From NCBI RefSeq assembly GCF_020889685.1, contig NZ_JACMYO010000078.1, forward strand, positions 1-34,745: a DNA stretch of 34,745 nucleotides, written 5' to 3'. This DNA comes from Bradyrhizobium oropedii. Its GTDB lineage: Bacteria; Pseudomonadota; Alphaproteobacteria; Rhizobiales; Xanthobacteraceae. A program made the translations under genes and the position numbers. Under the pieces are notes generated by a model that did not search any database, was not told the DNA's origin, and saw only the letters and a list, made by a program, of their open reading frames with translations. Shown piece after piece: positions 6,890 to 14,906 of this stretch (the stretch's first letter is position 1; each line of letters begins with the position of its first letter).

Positions 6890-8179
6890 TCAGGCCGCGG
6901 GCGGCTTGCTCGCCAGAACCTTGTCGATGCGCCGGCCGTCGAGGTCGACGATCTCGAATTGCCAGCCCTGCGTGGTGGTTTTCGCGCCGGTATCCGGGAT
7001 CGCGCCGAACGCATGCAGCAGGAAGCCGGCGGCGGTCTGGTAGGGCCGCGGCGAGGGCAGCACGATGCCGAGCAGTTCGCTGAACTCGAGCGCAGGCATC
7101 CAGCCTGAAATCAGGTAGGAGCCGTCGTCGCGCCTGACATAGGCAGGCTCGGCCGGGCCTTCCTCGGTGTGGAAGGCGCCGACAATGGCCTCGAGGATGT
7201 CAGCGCTGGTGACGACGCCCTGGAAGGTGCCGTACTCGTCATGCACGAGGCCGATATGGACAGCGGAATCGCGCAGGATCGCGACCACGTCGCGCGCGTC
7301 CACGGTCTCCGGAATGATCGGTGCATCGCGCGTCAGCGCGCGGATGTCGGGCGTCTGTCCGGCGAGGTAGACGTCGAGCACGTCCTTGGCCTGCACGATG
7401 CCGAGCGCATGATCGCGGTTGCCGTCGAACACTACGCAGCGCGAGTGATTGCTCTTCTGCAGCGTCGACAGGATATCGGGCGCGGGAGCTGCGAGGTCGA
7501 TCAGGCTGACCTCGTGGCGCGGCGTCATCACGGCGCCCACCGGCAGATCGCCGAGCCGCATCACGCCGGCGATCATCTCCTTTTCGCCGGGCTCCAGCAC
7601 GCCGGCGTTTTCGGCTTCCACCACCAGCGTCTTGATCTCGTCCTCGCTGACGCGGTCCTGTGCGTCCTCGCGATGGCCGAGCACCCACAGCAGCAGCTTG
7701 CCGGAGCGATCGAGCAGCCACACCAGCGGCAGCGACAGCCGCGCCATCATCGTCATGGCCGGGGCGACGCGCACAGCGACGGACTCCGGATCGCGCAGTG
7801 CGATCTGCTTCGGCACCAGCTCACCGACGATCAGCGAGGCATAGGTGATCACGCCGACGACGATGCCGACACCGGCCGCATCGGCGACGTTCGCGGACAC
7901 ACCGAGCTCGAACAGCCATTGCGAGAGGCGCTGGCCGAGCGTGGCACCTGAGAAAGCGCCCGACAGCACGCCGATCAGCGTGATGCCGATCTGCACCGTG
8001 GAGAGGAATTTTCCGGGATCGGAGGCCAGCGCCAGCGCGCGGCGCGAACCGCTGACGCCTCGTTCGACCAGCGCGGCCAGGCGTGCCGGGCGGGAGGAGA
8101 CGATCGCGAGCTCCGACATCGACAACAGACCGTTGACGACGATCAAGACCGCCACGATCGCAAGTTCCAGATATAACAC
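6890..8179 (-). CDS. CNNM/HlyC-CorC family membrane protein with CBS domains
   Basis: The 429-residue protein starts at GTG 8179 with AGGGA about 7 bases upstream. Residues 1-150 are the DUF21/CNNM membrane domain with three or four helices (LELAIVAVLIVVNGLLSMSE opens helix 1). A CBS pair follows (GAVMTPRHEVSLIDL; then CVVFDGNRDHALGIV and GLVHDEYGTFQGVVTSADIL). The last 85 residues form the CorC_HlyC transporter-associated domain. Members are linked to Mg2+/Co2+ efflux; the older 'hemolysin' label rests on weak evidence. It stands alone on the minus strand. Confidence 0.9.
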   Translation of the reverse strand: MLYLELAIVAVLIVVNGLLSMSELAIVSSRPARLAALVERGVSGSRRALALASDPGKFLSTVQIGITLIGVLSGAFSGATLGQRLSQWLFELGVSANVADAAGVGIVVGVITYASLIVGELVPKQIALRDPESVAVRVAPAMTMMARLSLPLVWLLDRSGKLLLWVLGHREDAQDRVSEDEIKTLVVEAENAGVLEPGEKEMIAGVMRLGDLPVGAVMTPRHEVSLIDLAAPAPDILSTLQKSNHSRCVVFDGNRDHALGIVQAKDVLDVYLAGQTPDIRALTRDAPIIPETVDARDVVAILRDSAVHIGLVHDEYGTFQGVVTSADILEAIVGAFHTEEGPAEPAYVRRDDGSYLISGWMPALEFSELLGIVLPSPRPYQTAAGFLLHAFGAIPDTGAKTTTQGWQFEIVDLDGRRIDKVLASKPPAA

Positions 8180-8348
8180 GGGAGTCCCTAAGCTTTGGCG
8201 GCGTTGGCCGCTATACGGCGCCCAATATAGGCATTCCGGAGCGGTTTTGCTGTGCCTCGTCGAGCGATCCTGCACAAGCAGAGGGTGCGTATGGCGTGCA
8301 TGCAGGAGGAGATCGCGGCATTTTGGCGCGCTGGCAGGCGCACGAGCG

Positions 8349-8588
8349 CTAGACGAGGATCCGGAGCTCCGGCCTGACGAACGCTCTGCCCGCCGGCAAG
8401 GGCTGACTAAGTCGTTTGGACATGGCTTGCAGCTGCACGTGCAAATCCGCGTTGCATTGCTTCATCTGGTTGCGCAGTTCGCGACGGGAGAAGGCGGTGA
8501 GCGAAGGGTCCGCAAGTTGCTGCCAGGCCTTGCGCAGCCACTCCTGCAGTTCGCGAATATTCTGATCCAAACCGTCTGGCTGGGTCAT
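8349..8588 (-). CDS. small hypothetical helical protein
   Basis: This 79-residue protein is mostly charged helix (ELQEWLRKAWQQL; RRELRNQMKQCNADLHVQLQ) with a Pro-rich, hydrophobic tail. Start ATG 8588. Codon usage fits the neighbours. No family is recognised, and there is no signal peptide or membrane segment. Confidence 0.5.
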   Translation of the reverse strand: MTQPDGLDQNIRELQEWLRKAWQQLADPSLTAFSRRELRNQMKQCNADLHVQLQAMSKRLSQPLPAGRAFVRPELRILV

Positions 8589-8717
8589 GCAGCCAAATCC
8601 CGCCTAGTGGTCAGTTGCAAAGTAACGCTGATTCGCGTTGCTTCACCTAGCGCAATGTTGCGCAGGCGCGTTTGCAGCGGGGGAGATCGGGATGCAGCAG
8701 GTGCGCCGCGGCCGGAC

Positions 8718-8933
8718 TCAGCGAGCGTCGCCGGGTCGCGTGCGCAGGAAATCCAGCACGATCGGCAATGCGAGGAACACCGCAGCCATCATTGCCAGAT
8801 CACGTGTTTGCGTGGCGGTCAGGCCGAGATCGTCCTGGGCAAGATAGGCAAGCATGATCGCTGTGTATGCGGCGACGCAGATGGCGACGGCGATGCCGAC
8901 GAAATCGATCTTGCTGTCGCTCTTGCAGTCCAT
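8718..8933 (-). CDS. small inner-membrane protein with two helices
   Basis: The 71-residue product has two hydrophobic segments (VGIAVAICVAAYTAIMLAYL and LAMMAAVFLALPIVLDFL) joined by a short acidic loop, with a basic C-terminus. It looks like a small hairpin membrane protein. ATG 8933 is preceded by AGGTGG at good spacing; a longer upstream extension has no membrane character. Function is unknown. Confidence 0.6.
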   Translation of the reverse strand: MDCKSDSKIDFVGIAVAICVAAYTAIMLAYLAQDDLGLTATQTRDLAMMAAVFLALPIVLDFLRTRPGDAR

Positions 8934-9484
8934 GGCTGCACCACCTCGTTGCAGGAGTGGTGTAGCGTGGTCCGACTTGAACCAGCTATGAGCTGGATCA
9001 CGGGCGAGCGAGACGGCGTTGCCAGCAAACGTCGCCAACCGCCGCAAGGCCGCGGCGATCGACCGCTGCCAGCAAGCGGCCTAGCGGGGGAGGCTGCCCT
9101 TCGGCCGGGTTTCGCGCGGCAGCTCGACCGGGACGTGGGGCGAGGTGCTCACCACGCGCGGGCTTCCGTCGGAATGGGTCTGGCCGTTCAGCAACGTCTC
9201 GAGCAGCAAAATGAATTTTTCAGCAAGCATGGGCGTAGCCCTCGTCGTCTAATATCCTTGTGTCGCGGCGCTCCGCGGAAAATTCGATCAATTAAATGCG
9301 AGTCGCACCGGCATAGCGATGCTGCGGCGCAGGGTCTTGCGTACGCAATCCGGGAGATTACCAGCGTCCGCACCGTCAATTCGCCAAGGCTTGCGCGAAA
9401 TAGTTGCCAAGTCCCTAACAATTACCGCCGCAGCACGTGATGGCGCTCACCGTTCCTTCAAGGATGCACGTTAACGATAGGGGT
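8934..9484. other. intergenic region with no convincing gene
   Basis: Frames here are short and lack ribosome sites or recognisable protein features. A small hairpin (CCAGCT/AGCTGG, 8982-8996) lies near the start of the minus-strand gene. The stretch 9240-9420 is less GC-rich and may hold the promoter for the following short gene. Confidence 0.4.
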
Positions 9485-9676
9485 ATGGATCGTGACCAGG
9501 ACATCGACGAGGGATTCGGATCGGCACTGCGCCGCAGCTACGGGCGAATGGCCTGGTGGATCGTGCGGCTTAATCGCGTGTTCGAGCCTTCGCGGATGGC
9601 CGATCCCCCGCGTACCGATTTGCCGTCGCGCACCGCCGTTTCGCCACGGCGGCCGCTGCCCCCGCGTCCCGGATAA
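9485..9676 (+). CDS. possible small hypothetical protein
   Basis: A 63-residue frame opens at ATG 9485 (upstream ATG 9440 also possible). The first half contains an amphipathic stretch, ALRRSYGRMAWWIVRLNRVF, and the second half is a Pro/Arg-rich tail. Bradyrhizobia have many such short proteins, but there is no family match by eye and the tail is low complexity, so it may be spurious. Confidence 0.35.
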   Translation: MDRDQDIDEGFGSALRRSYGRMAWWIVRLNRVFEPSRMADPPRTDLPSRTAVSPRRPLPPRPG

Positions 9677-9812
9677 ACCTCACCAGGATACCAACGTCCC
9701 CTGTATCGGCCATCCGGCCGGACTGCTATTCCTGCGCCATCCGCGGACCCCACGGTCCGCCGTTTTGAGGATGCGGCCAATGCGGCCGCGCTAGCTGCGA
9801 GGGACTGATACA

Positions 9813-10664
9813 ATGATTGAGACGGTTGGCATTATCGGCGCCGGGACCATGGGCAACGGCATCGCGCAGATCTGCGCCGCGGCTGGGCTCGGTGTCACCA
9901 TGGTGGATATCTCCGACGCGGCGGTGCAACGCGGCCTGAAGACGGTTGGGACCAGTCTCGATCGCCTGGTCTCCAAGGAGAAAATGACCGCGGCCGATCG
10001 CGACGCGACGCTCGCGCGCATCGATGCCACCACCGACAAGTCCAAGCTCGCGGCCTGCGATCTCGTGATCGAAGCGGCGACCGAGAACGAGGAGTTGAAA
10101 ATCAAGATCCTCAGGGATCTCTGCGCCGGGCTGAAGCCGAGCGCGCTGGTCGCGACCAACACCTCGTCGATCTCGATCACCCGCCTTGCGGCCTCGACCG
10201 ATCGTCCCGACCGCTTCATCGGAATGCACTTCTTCAATCCGGTGCCGGTGATGGCGCTGCTCGAATTGATCCGGGGCTTGCAGACCTCGGACGACACGGT
10301 CGCCAAGGCCGAAGCCTTCGCCAAGCGCGTCGGCAAGGTTGCGATCACGGCGAAGAACAGCCCGGGCTTTGCGGTGAACCGCATCCTGTGCCCGATGATC
10401 AACGAGGCGATCTTTGCGCTGCAGGAGGGCATTGCGACCGCGGAGGAGATCGATGCCGGCATGAAGCTCGGCTGCAACCATCCGATCGGCCCGCTCGCGC
10501 TCGCCGACCTGATCGGGCTCGACACCATGCTGTCGGTGATGGAGGTGTTTTACACCGGCTTCAACGATCCCAAATACCGGCCGGCGCCGCTGCTGAAGGA
10601 GATGGTCGATGCCGGCCATCTCGGCCGCAAGACCGGGCAGGGGTTCTATAGCTACAGCAAGTGA
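9813..10664 (+). CDS. hbd: 3-hydroxybutyryl-CoA dehydrogenase
   Basis: The 283-residue enzyme is full length. It interconverts 3-hydroxybutyryl-CoA and acetoacetyl-CoA with NAD(P). The Rossmann motif GAGTMGNG lies at 9-16. NTSSISI supplies the conserved Ser, His139 in GMHFFNPVPVM is the catalytic His, and the C-terminal domain carries NSPGFAVNRIL and GCNHPIGPLALADLIGLD. It is a stand-alone single-function enzyme, not fused to an enoyl-CoA hydratase. Likely roles are fatty-acid, butyrate or PHB-related metabolism. The start is fixed by the opening MIETVGIIGAG. Confidence 0.93.
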   Translation: MIETVGIIGAGTMGNGIAQICAAAGLGVTMVDISDAAVQRGLKTVGTSLDRLVSKEKMTAADRDATLARIDATTDKSKLAACDLVIEAATENEELKIKILRDLCAGLKPSALVATNTSSISITRLAASTDRPDRFIGMHFFNPVPVMALLELIRGLQTSDDTVAKAEAFAKRVGKVAITAKNSPGFAVNRILCPMINEAIFALQEGIATAEEIDAGMKLGCNHPIGPLALADLIGLDTMLSVMEVFYTGFNDPKYRPAPLLKEMVDAGHLGRKTGQGFYSYSK

Positions 10665-10765
10665 GACCTGCTTCCGCCTGACCCCCGTAATCATCCGGGA
10701 TGGATCGCGCGGACAAGCTCGCGTAACCACGACACCTGATCCGCCACTGAGGCGGGGGACATCAG

Positions 10766-10807
10766 AAACGAGGCCCGGGCTCCTAGGCACACCGGGCCTC
10801 GTTTTTT
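10766..10807. terminator. intrinsic terminator between convergent genes
   Basis: AAACGAGGCCCGG at 10766-10778 pairs with CCGGGCCTCGTTT at 10792-10804, followed by further Ts. It ends the dehydrogenase transcript and, read on the other strand, may also serve the convergent gene that ends at 10821. Confidence 0.9.
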
Positions 10808-10820
10808 GTGGGATCCTGAC

Positions 10821-11621
10821 TCAGTTGGCTGATGCGACCGGCGTGACGCTGGTTTCCTCGGGATCGGTGCCGAACAGGCCGACAAGATACTTGTAGTAGT
10901 CCGGCATCTTTTCCTTGAGCGTGGCGCGCGTGTAGGGTTCGTGCTCGGAATCCTTGCCGGCAAGGAAGATGCTCGCTGTCACCGCGAAGAACTCCTGCTG
11001 GTTCTTCAACGCGTAGGCCTCCTTGGCGAACAGCTCCTTTGACTTGGCCTGGCTGAGGAAGCCCTTGATTGCCTTGTTCTCATAGCCGCTCGGCAACAGC
11101 CGGGCATGATAGGCGTGAAGGAATTTGTGCAGCAGCACCGGGTCCTTCGCGTAGCGCATCATGTTCGGACGCAACCTGATGATGCCGATGCCGGAATCGA
11201 GGGCCAGCGCGAGCGGGTCCGAATTGGTCCACTGCTGCTTGTCGTGATCCCAGATGGTGATGTCGCGGGTCGTGCCGCGGTCCCATTCAGGCGGCGTCAG
11301 GCCATAGCAGGCCGCCGCTGCACCTTCGTCGAGACACGCCATCTCGCTCGCGACGATCGGCACCCGATGGAGGAACTGTAACACCTTCGGGCTGAAACCT
11401 GCGGTTTCCACGACGTCGAGCTGACGGCGGACCATGTCCGTAATGGTGGTGACGTCCTTGCGGTCGGCGTTTTCGGAGAGATCGAACACGTAGCCGCGGT
11501 AGGTCTCGACGCCGGTCGGTGCCGAAGCGGACGCATCTGATGATCCCGACGTGCGGGGTCCCGCAACCGCCTGTCCGACCGCAAGTGACAGGATCATTGA
11601 AGCAATGAGCGCGCTGCGCAT
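10821..11621 (-). CDS. secreted protein with degenerate metallopeptidase-like motif (HKFLH)
   Basis: The 266-residue product has a signal peptide (MRSALIASMILSLAVGQAVA) and a GGGGGA ribosome site. The mature part contains HKFLHAYH at 165-172 and, about 40 residues on, NQQEFFAVTASIFL with Glu210. This layout recalls gluzincin-type peptidases such as the MtfA group (HExxH, then EFFA). The catalytic Glu of HExxH is Lys166 here, with codon AAA plainly read, so peptidase activity is doubtful; it may be a binding protein derived from a peptidase. Two Cys near 96 and 105 could form a disulfide. The resemblance is inferred by eye. Confidence 0.7.
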   Translation of the reverse strand: MRSALIASMILSLAVGQAVAGPRTSGSSDASASAPTGVETYRGYVFDLSENADRKDVTTITDMVRRQLDVVETAGFSPKVLQFLHRVPIVASEMACLDEGAAAACYGLTPPEWDRGTTRDITIWDHDKQQWTNSDPLALALDSGIGIIRLRPNMMRYAKDPVLLHKFLHAYHARLLPSGYENKAIKGFLSQAKSKELFAKEAYALKNQQEFFAVTASIFLAGKDSEHEPYTRATLKEKMPDYYKYLVGLFGTDPEETSVTPVASAN

Positions 11622-11950
11622 GATTATCCCCCTTGCGACGAACCTGTCCGGGTGTCGTCGTCCGTTGCGGTGAGCCTGCGCCGGAGACCAGGGGAGGCGT
11701 CTTGCAGCGCGCTTAAATTGCAGATTTCAACCGCGCGCGTCTGATTAGGTGCCGGTTAACTACATGCCCTCGGTGTCCCCGAGCAGAGCGGCGGCGGACC
11801 CTGTGGTCGACGCCGCTCAGCCGGCCTCCATGCCGTGAACGAGCGTTCAGCAAATCTCACAGCTTCTTGAGACGGTGGCTGGAAACCTCGCAGATCTTGC
11901 CTGCGTACCTACATCAACGGCTGGGCGCCGATCGAAAAGGAAGCAGGATC
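11622..11950. other. intergenic region between divergent genes
   Basis: This 329-base spacer lies between the minus-strand secreted protein and the plus-strand DUF3551 gene. It probably holds both promoters. No gene, tRNA or clear repeat is visible. Confidence 0.45.
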
Positions 11951-12211
11951 ATGCGCAGGTCGAATTGGGCAATTCTGGCATTCGCGGCGCTCGGCACCAG
12001 CTGGATTGTCGGTTCCGCACAGCCGGCTGCGGCTGATGCCTACGACTACCCCTGGTGCATTCAGGGCAGGCAGGAGGGATATCCCGGCTATTGCGGCTAC
12101 CAGACCTACGAGCAGTGCCAGGCGTCGGCGTCGGGCCGCGATGCCTATTGCGGCGTCAATCCGCGCGTGGCGTTCAGTCAGCAGCGCGTGCCGCCGCGGG
12201 CGGTCCGGTGA
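11951..12211 (+). CDS. DUF3551-type small secreted protein
   Basis: The 86-residue protein has a signal peptide (AILAFAALGTSWIVGSAQPAAADA). Its cysteine pattern YPWC...YCGYQTYEQC...YCGVNP matches the DUF3551 family, which is expanded in Bradyrhizobium. Four Cys in the mature part suggest two disulfides. AGGATC precedes ATG 11951. The function of DUF3551 is unknown. Confidence 0.8.
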   Translation: MRRSNWAILAFAALGTSWIVGSAQPAAADAYDYPWCIQGRQEGYPGYCGYQTYEQCQASASGRDAYCGVNPRVAFSQQRVPPRAVR

Positions 12212-12299
12212 GCGGAGCAAGAATGTCGGCCGTGCGCCCATCAGGCACGATGGTTGCATTGCCTGTGGTTGGATAATTGGCCCCTGCGTTGGAGAGCAT

Positions 12300-12464
12300 A
12301 TGGGCGAGATCATCAGGTTCATTTCGAAATCCGAGCGGGAGCGTGCGCGCCTGATCCGCGAGGCCCGCGCGAATTACGAGCGCATCTTTCCGTCGGCCGA
12401 TTCTGCAGATGCCCAGGGCGCCACGGTCGACGGCGACGGCAGCGAGGCGTCGTCGAAGCCGTAG
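12300..12464 (+). CDS. small conserved hypothetical protein
   Basis: This 54-residue protein begins MGEIIRFISKSERERARLIR, an amphipathic basic helix, and ends in an acidic, Ser/Ala-rich tail. GGAGAG lies 6 bases before ATG 12300. I recall similar short proteins as common in bradyrhizobia. Function is unknown. Confidence 0.6.
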   Translation: MGEIIRFISKSERERARLIREARANYERIFPSADSADAQGATVDGDGSEASSKP

Positions 12465-12485
12465 CGCCGTTATTGCCCCCCGAGC

Positions 12486-12986
12486 ATGGACGACCAGGCA
12501 GACGCTGTGATGTGGAAACGGATCTGGCAGCAGCTGTGGCAGCCATTGTGGCAGACCTGGACGATCGACAAGCCGGCTGCGCTTGGCGACTGGCTCTGGC
12601 AGATCCTGGTCGTTGAGCTCGCCGCCTTGCTCGGCCGGCTGACACTCCGGAAGCTGATTGCGCTGATCCCGGTCGTCATCCTGATCGCCGCCTATCTGCA
12701 CCGGATTCCGCTTCCTCCCGAATTGATGCTGGTTGGCGACATGCTGGCCTATATCGACATCTTCTCGATGATCTTCCTGGTCGGCTTGTTCACGCGCTTG
12801 GCGACGGTCGTGGCCGTCGTCCGGCAGGCGATCGATTTCGCGCGCGGCATGTTGCGACACGTGCCGACGGCGCTGTACCGGTCTGGCGTTCGTCATCGTC
12901 GCGCAAAGGACAGCACGCGCCGCAGGCGGCTCACCACGACCGACGACGATGATGCTGCCGGCGTTGCAGGTCTGGCTTGGGCCTAG
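12486..12986 (+). CDS. hypothetical membrane protein
   Basis: The 166-residue product has a Trp-rich N-terminus (MWKRIWQQLWQPLWQTW), two hydrophobic segments (LIALIPVVILIAAYL and YIDIFSMIFLVGLFTRLATVV), and an Arg-rich then acidic C-terminal tail. The Trp-rich part may be an interfacial helix. The start is ATG 12486 or 12510. No family is recognised. Confidence 0.55.
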   Translation: MDDQADAVMWKRIWQQLWQPLWQTWTIDKPAALGDWLWQILVVELAALLGRLTLRKLIALIPVVILIAAYLHRIPLPPELMLVGDMLAYIDIFSMIFLVGLFTRLATVVAVVRQAIDFARGMLRHVPTALYRSGVRHRRAKDSTRRRRLTTTDDDDAAGVAGLAWA

Positions 12987-13256
12987 TCCGGACCACCTTG
13001 GCCTCACTGCTGCGAACTGGAGCAGCGGCGCGAACGATTCGCCCGCACTCCGGCCAAGACGTCGTGACCGCCGACGCAAGACCTCCGCGTTCCAAAGCGA
13101 CTGGACGCGCCTGTCGATCCGCACAGCACGCGTCGGTCCCCGTCACGGAGCCGTGATTGTCAAATCATGCCCCCAGAAACACTCCGATCAGATCGTCAGG
13201 GGCCGGCAACAAACTTGCCAAACTTTCACTAGGTCGCGCGCGCACTGAGATCGAAA

Positions 13257-13478
13257 ATGCAGAACCCAATCGGACGATTCGCAATGACCGAACTCGAGGA
13301 GCTCAGATACTTCGAGCACCAATGCCTGGAGATGGCGGAGCAATCCACACTCCCTGACGCCCGCCGCGCGCTGAAGATCCTGGCACGCAACTACGCCAAC
13401 GCAGCCGAGCTTATCGAGCGCCGCGCCCAATCTGCCAACACCGCGCTCGCGCAACTGTTCCGATGCTTGAGGCTGTGA
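13257..13478 (+). CDS. small helical hypothetical protein
   Basis: The 73-residue frame encodes almost continuous helix (ELEELRYFEHQCLEMAEQS; RRALKILARNYANAAELIER), as in small bradyrhizobial proteins of unknown function. The start could be 13257 or the internal ATG 13284 (MTELEELRY). No signal peptide is present. Confidence 0.5.
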   Translation: MQNPIGRFAMTELEELRYFEHQCLEMAEQSTLPDARRALKILARNYANAAELIERRAQSANTALAQLFRCLRL

Positions 13479-14027
13479 CTGATCGAGAGGGGCAACGGCG
13501 CGGGCGCGATCCAGCGGACACAGACTCCGTCGCGGCAAACGCGCCATCCGATGCGTTCAGTCATCGATTTTCGCGCGAGTGCGGAAGCGCCCGGCGAATT
13601 TTTTTCCGGTCATGATGCCGCAGTGAAGGTTACGCGCGACACCCCGATCAAATCGCTCGTGTCCTGAGGGAGTTAGCTGCCGCGCCAAACCGCCGGTGGC
13701 GCCCCGGAATGGAGGCCCCGCCCGGTGATTGTGCGGAGCAGGGGGCCTTGACGGATTCGCTGACTTCTGCGCATACCGCTGACCCATCGAATCCGCCGGC
13801 AATTGAATTGCCCGCGCTCTGAGGACCGAAACCGTGTTGCGCCTACGCTCACACATCGTCGCGCTCGCCGCCATCGAACGTCCGCTTACCCGGTCGAGCG
13901 ATTGGTCGTGCATGTCCGTGACGAAGGATGGTCCGAATTATCCGCCCGGTTCAGGGCTAGCGATACCAGCAAGAGCGTAACCGGCGGCGGGAATTTCACC
14001 CTCCGCCAAATCAGGCGGAGAGGGCAG
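13479..14027. other. gene-poor region
   Basis: No frame in these 549 bases has a convincing ribosome site and protein-like composition. GGATTCG at 13754-13760 has its complement CGAATCC at 13788-13794, giving a long-looped 7-bp hairpin whose loop contains CGCTGAC twice. This could be part of a small RNA, but evidence is thin. Confidence 0.4.
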
Positions 14028-14222
14028 ATGGCCCGCACCAAGATCACCACAGGCCTCGAGACCCGTGCCGAGCAGAGGATTTTCTCCTCGCCGGTCGCGC
14101 GCGCCTTCGTGCGTATCGTCGTGGCGCGCCGCAAGGTCACCGAGGCCCAGGCCCGCAAGATCTACCTCGATTACCTCAACCGAACCCAGCCGCATCGACG
14201 CGGCGAGCGTTCGATTGCGTGA
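14028..14222 (+). CDS. small basic hypothetical protein
   Basis: The 64-residue protein is Arg/Lys-rich throughout (MARTKITTGLETRAEQRIF; ARRKVTEAQARKIYLDYLNR). GGCGGAGAGGG just before ATG 14028 is a strong ribosome site. Basic charge and helical pattern suggest nucleic-acid binding, but this is inference. It is the last protein gene before the tRNA array. Confidence 0.6.
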   Translation: MARTKITTGLETRAEQRIFSSPVARAFVRIVVARRKVTEAQARKIYLDYLNRTQPHRRGERSIA

Positions 14223-14340
14223 AGCAATTTCGATACGGGATGATCGCCCCTGCGAGGACATAAGGCGATCCGCTGACCGGTACCGGTCTCCTTCAGTGGA
14301 GCGGCAAGCGGTGGTTTCAGGCAGCGAAGGTTTTTGTATT

Positions 14341-14359
14341 GGCCGGGCCAGCCCCGGCC
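14341..14359. terminator. GC hairpin upstream of the tRNA array
   Basis: GGCCGGG at 14341-14347 pairs with CCCGGCC at 14353-14359 around a 5-base loop, followed by a short T-containing run. It may end the upstream transcript and insulate the tRNA array. Confidence 0.4.
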
Positions 14360-14453
14360 GTTTGTGAAATTTCTCTCGCCGGTGTGGCGTAGCGCGCGTA
14401 ACGCGATCGGTCGCGCGGTAGCTCCTCCGGCCTATTCGGATGCACCAAATTTC

Positions 14454-14528
14454 GCGCGCTTAGCTCAGCGGTAGAGCGCCTGTCTTACATACAGGATGTC
14501 GGCCGTTCGATCCGGTCAGCGCGTACCA
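14454..14528 (+). tRNA. tRNA-Val(TAC)
   Basis: Acceptor GCGCGCT (14454-14460) pairs with AGCGCGT before the discriminator A and an encoded CCA. The D arm is TAGCTCAGCGGTAGAGC, the anticodon stem CCTGT/ACAGG encloses CTTACAT (anticodon TAC), and the T arm GGCCG/CGGTC encloses TTCGATC. All helices form with one or two G-U pairs. First member of the array. Confidence 0.88.
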
Positions 14529-14533
14529 TCAAC

Positions 14534-14608
14534 GCACGCTAGTCCGACCGGTGAGGGCCTCGCCTGATAAGCGAGTGGCAGTTGGTTCGATTCCAGCAGC
14601 GTGCACCA
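14534..14608 (+). tRNA. tRNA-Ile(GAT), atypical D arm
   Basis: Acceptor GCACGCT/AGCGTGC is perfect, with A and encoded CCA. The anticodon arm CTCGC/GCGAG encloses CTGATAA (anticodon GAT), and the T arm GTTGG/CCAGC encloses TTCGATT. The D arm is unusual (GTCC ... GGGC, with a single base at positions 8-9) and does not resemble the housekeeping rRNA-operon tRNA-Ile. Only 5 bases separate it from tRNA-Val. Confidence 0.85.
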
Positions 14609-14693
14609 ACACAAATGAGGAGGCCGGCATGGCCGTTCCTCCGATACGAAGGCCTTCGCGCCGAACGTCGGAGTTGTGAAAGCTCAAGTCTCT
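14609..14693. other. structured spacer in the tRNA array, possible tRNA remnant
   Basis: GAGGA ... TCCTC at 14617-14641 encloses GGCC/GGCC. It is followed by CTCCGA ... TCGGAG around the palindrome CGAAGGCCTTCG. The 3' end, CTCAAGTCTC then GCGGCCG, resembles the T-arm/acceptor part of the following tRNA-Leu. No full cloverleaf can be drawn, so this may be a decayed tRNA. Confidence 0.4.
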
Positions 14694-14777
14694 GCGGCCG
14701 TGGTGGAAACGGTAGACACACGCGCTTGAGGGGCGCGCGCCTCGTGCATCCGAGTTCAAGTCTCGGCGGCCGCACCA
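14694..14777 (+). tRNA. tRNA-Leu(GAG), class II
   Basis: Acceptor GCGGCCG/CGGCCGC is perfect, with A and encoded CCA. The D arm contains TGGTGGAAACGGTAGACAC, the anticodon stem CGCGC/GCGCG encloses TTGAGGG (anticodon GAG), a long variable arm follows, and the T arm CCGAG/CTCGG encloses TTCAAGT. Length 84 fits a class II tRNA. Confidence 0.88.
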
Positions 14778-14781
14778 AATT

Positions 14782-14857
14782 GCCTCCGGACCCAGCTGGT
14801 GACGGGACTCGACTGTCGATCGAGCATTGGCGGGTTCGATTCCCGTCGGAGGCGCCA
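14782..14857 (+). tRNA. tRNA-Asp(GTC)
   Basis: Acceptor GCCTCCG/CGGAGGC is perfect, discriminator G, CCA encoded. The anticodon stem CTCGA/TCGAG encloses CTGTCGA (anticodon GTC) and the T stem GCGGG/CCCGT encloses TTCGATT. The D arm CCC ... GGG is short. The U33-G34-U35 element recognised by tRNA-guanine transglycosylase is kept. Confidence 0.87.
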
Positions 14858-14906
14858 CACACACGTTCGCAGGACGATGACGCAATCAAATTGATGGAGG
14901 TCGACG

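Noticed and set aside
7845..9440. 531-residue plus-strand frame
   Set aside because: It runs antisense to the CNNM protein gene and two small genes, and its Ser/Arg-rich composition has no domain pattern.
9726..10790. 354-residue minus-strand frame
   Set aside because: Antisense to 3-hydroxybutyryl-CoA dehydrogenase; no motif of its own.
14378..14450. Possible tRNA ending in GCACCA upstream of tRNA-Val
   Set aside because: No 5' strand (GCATCCG) for the acceptor and no TTCGA loop could be found.
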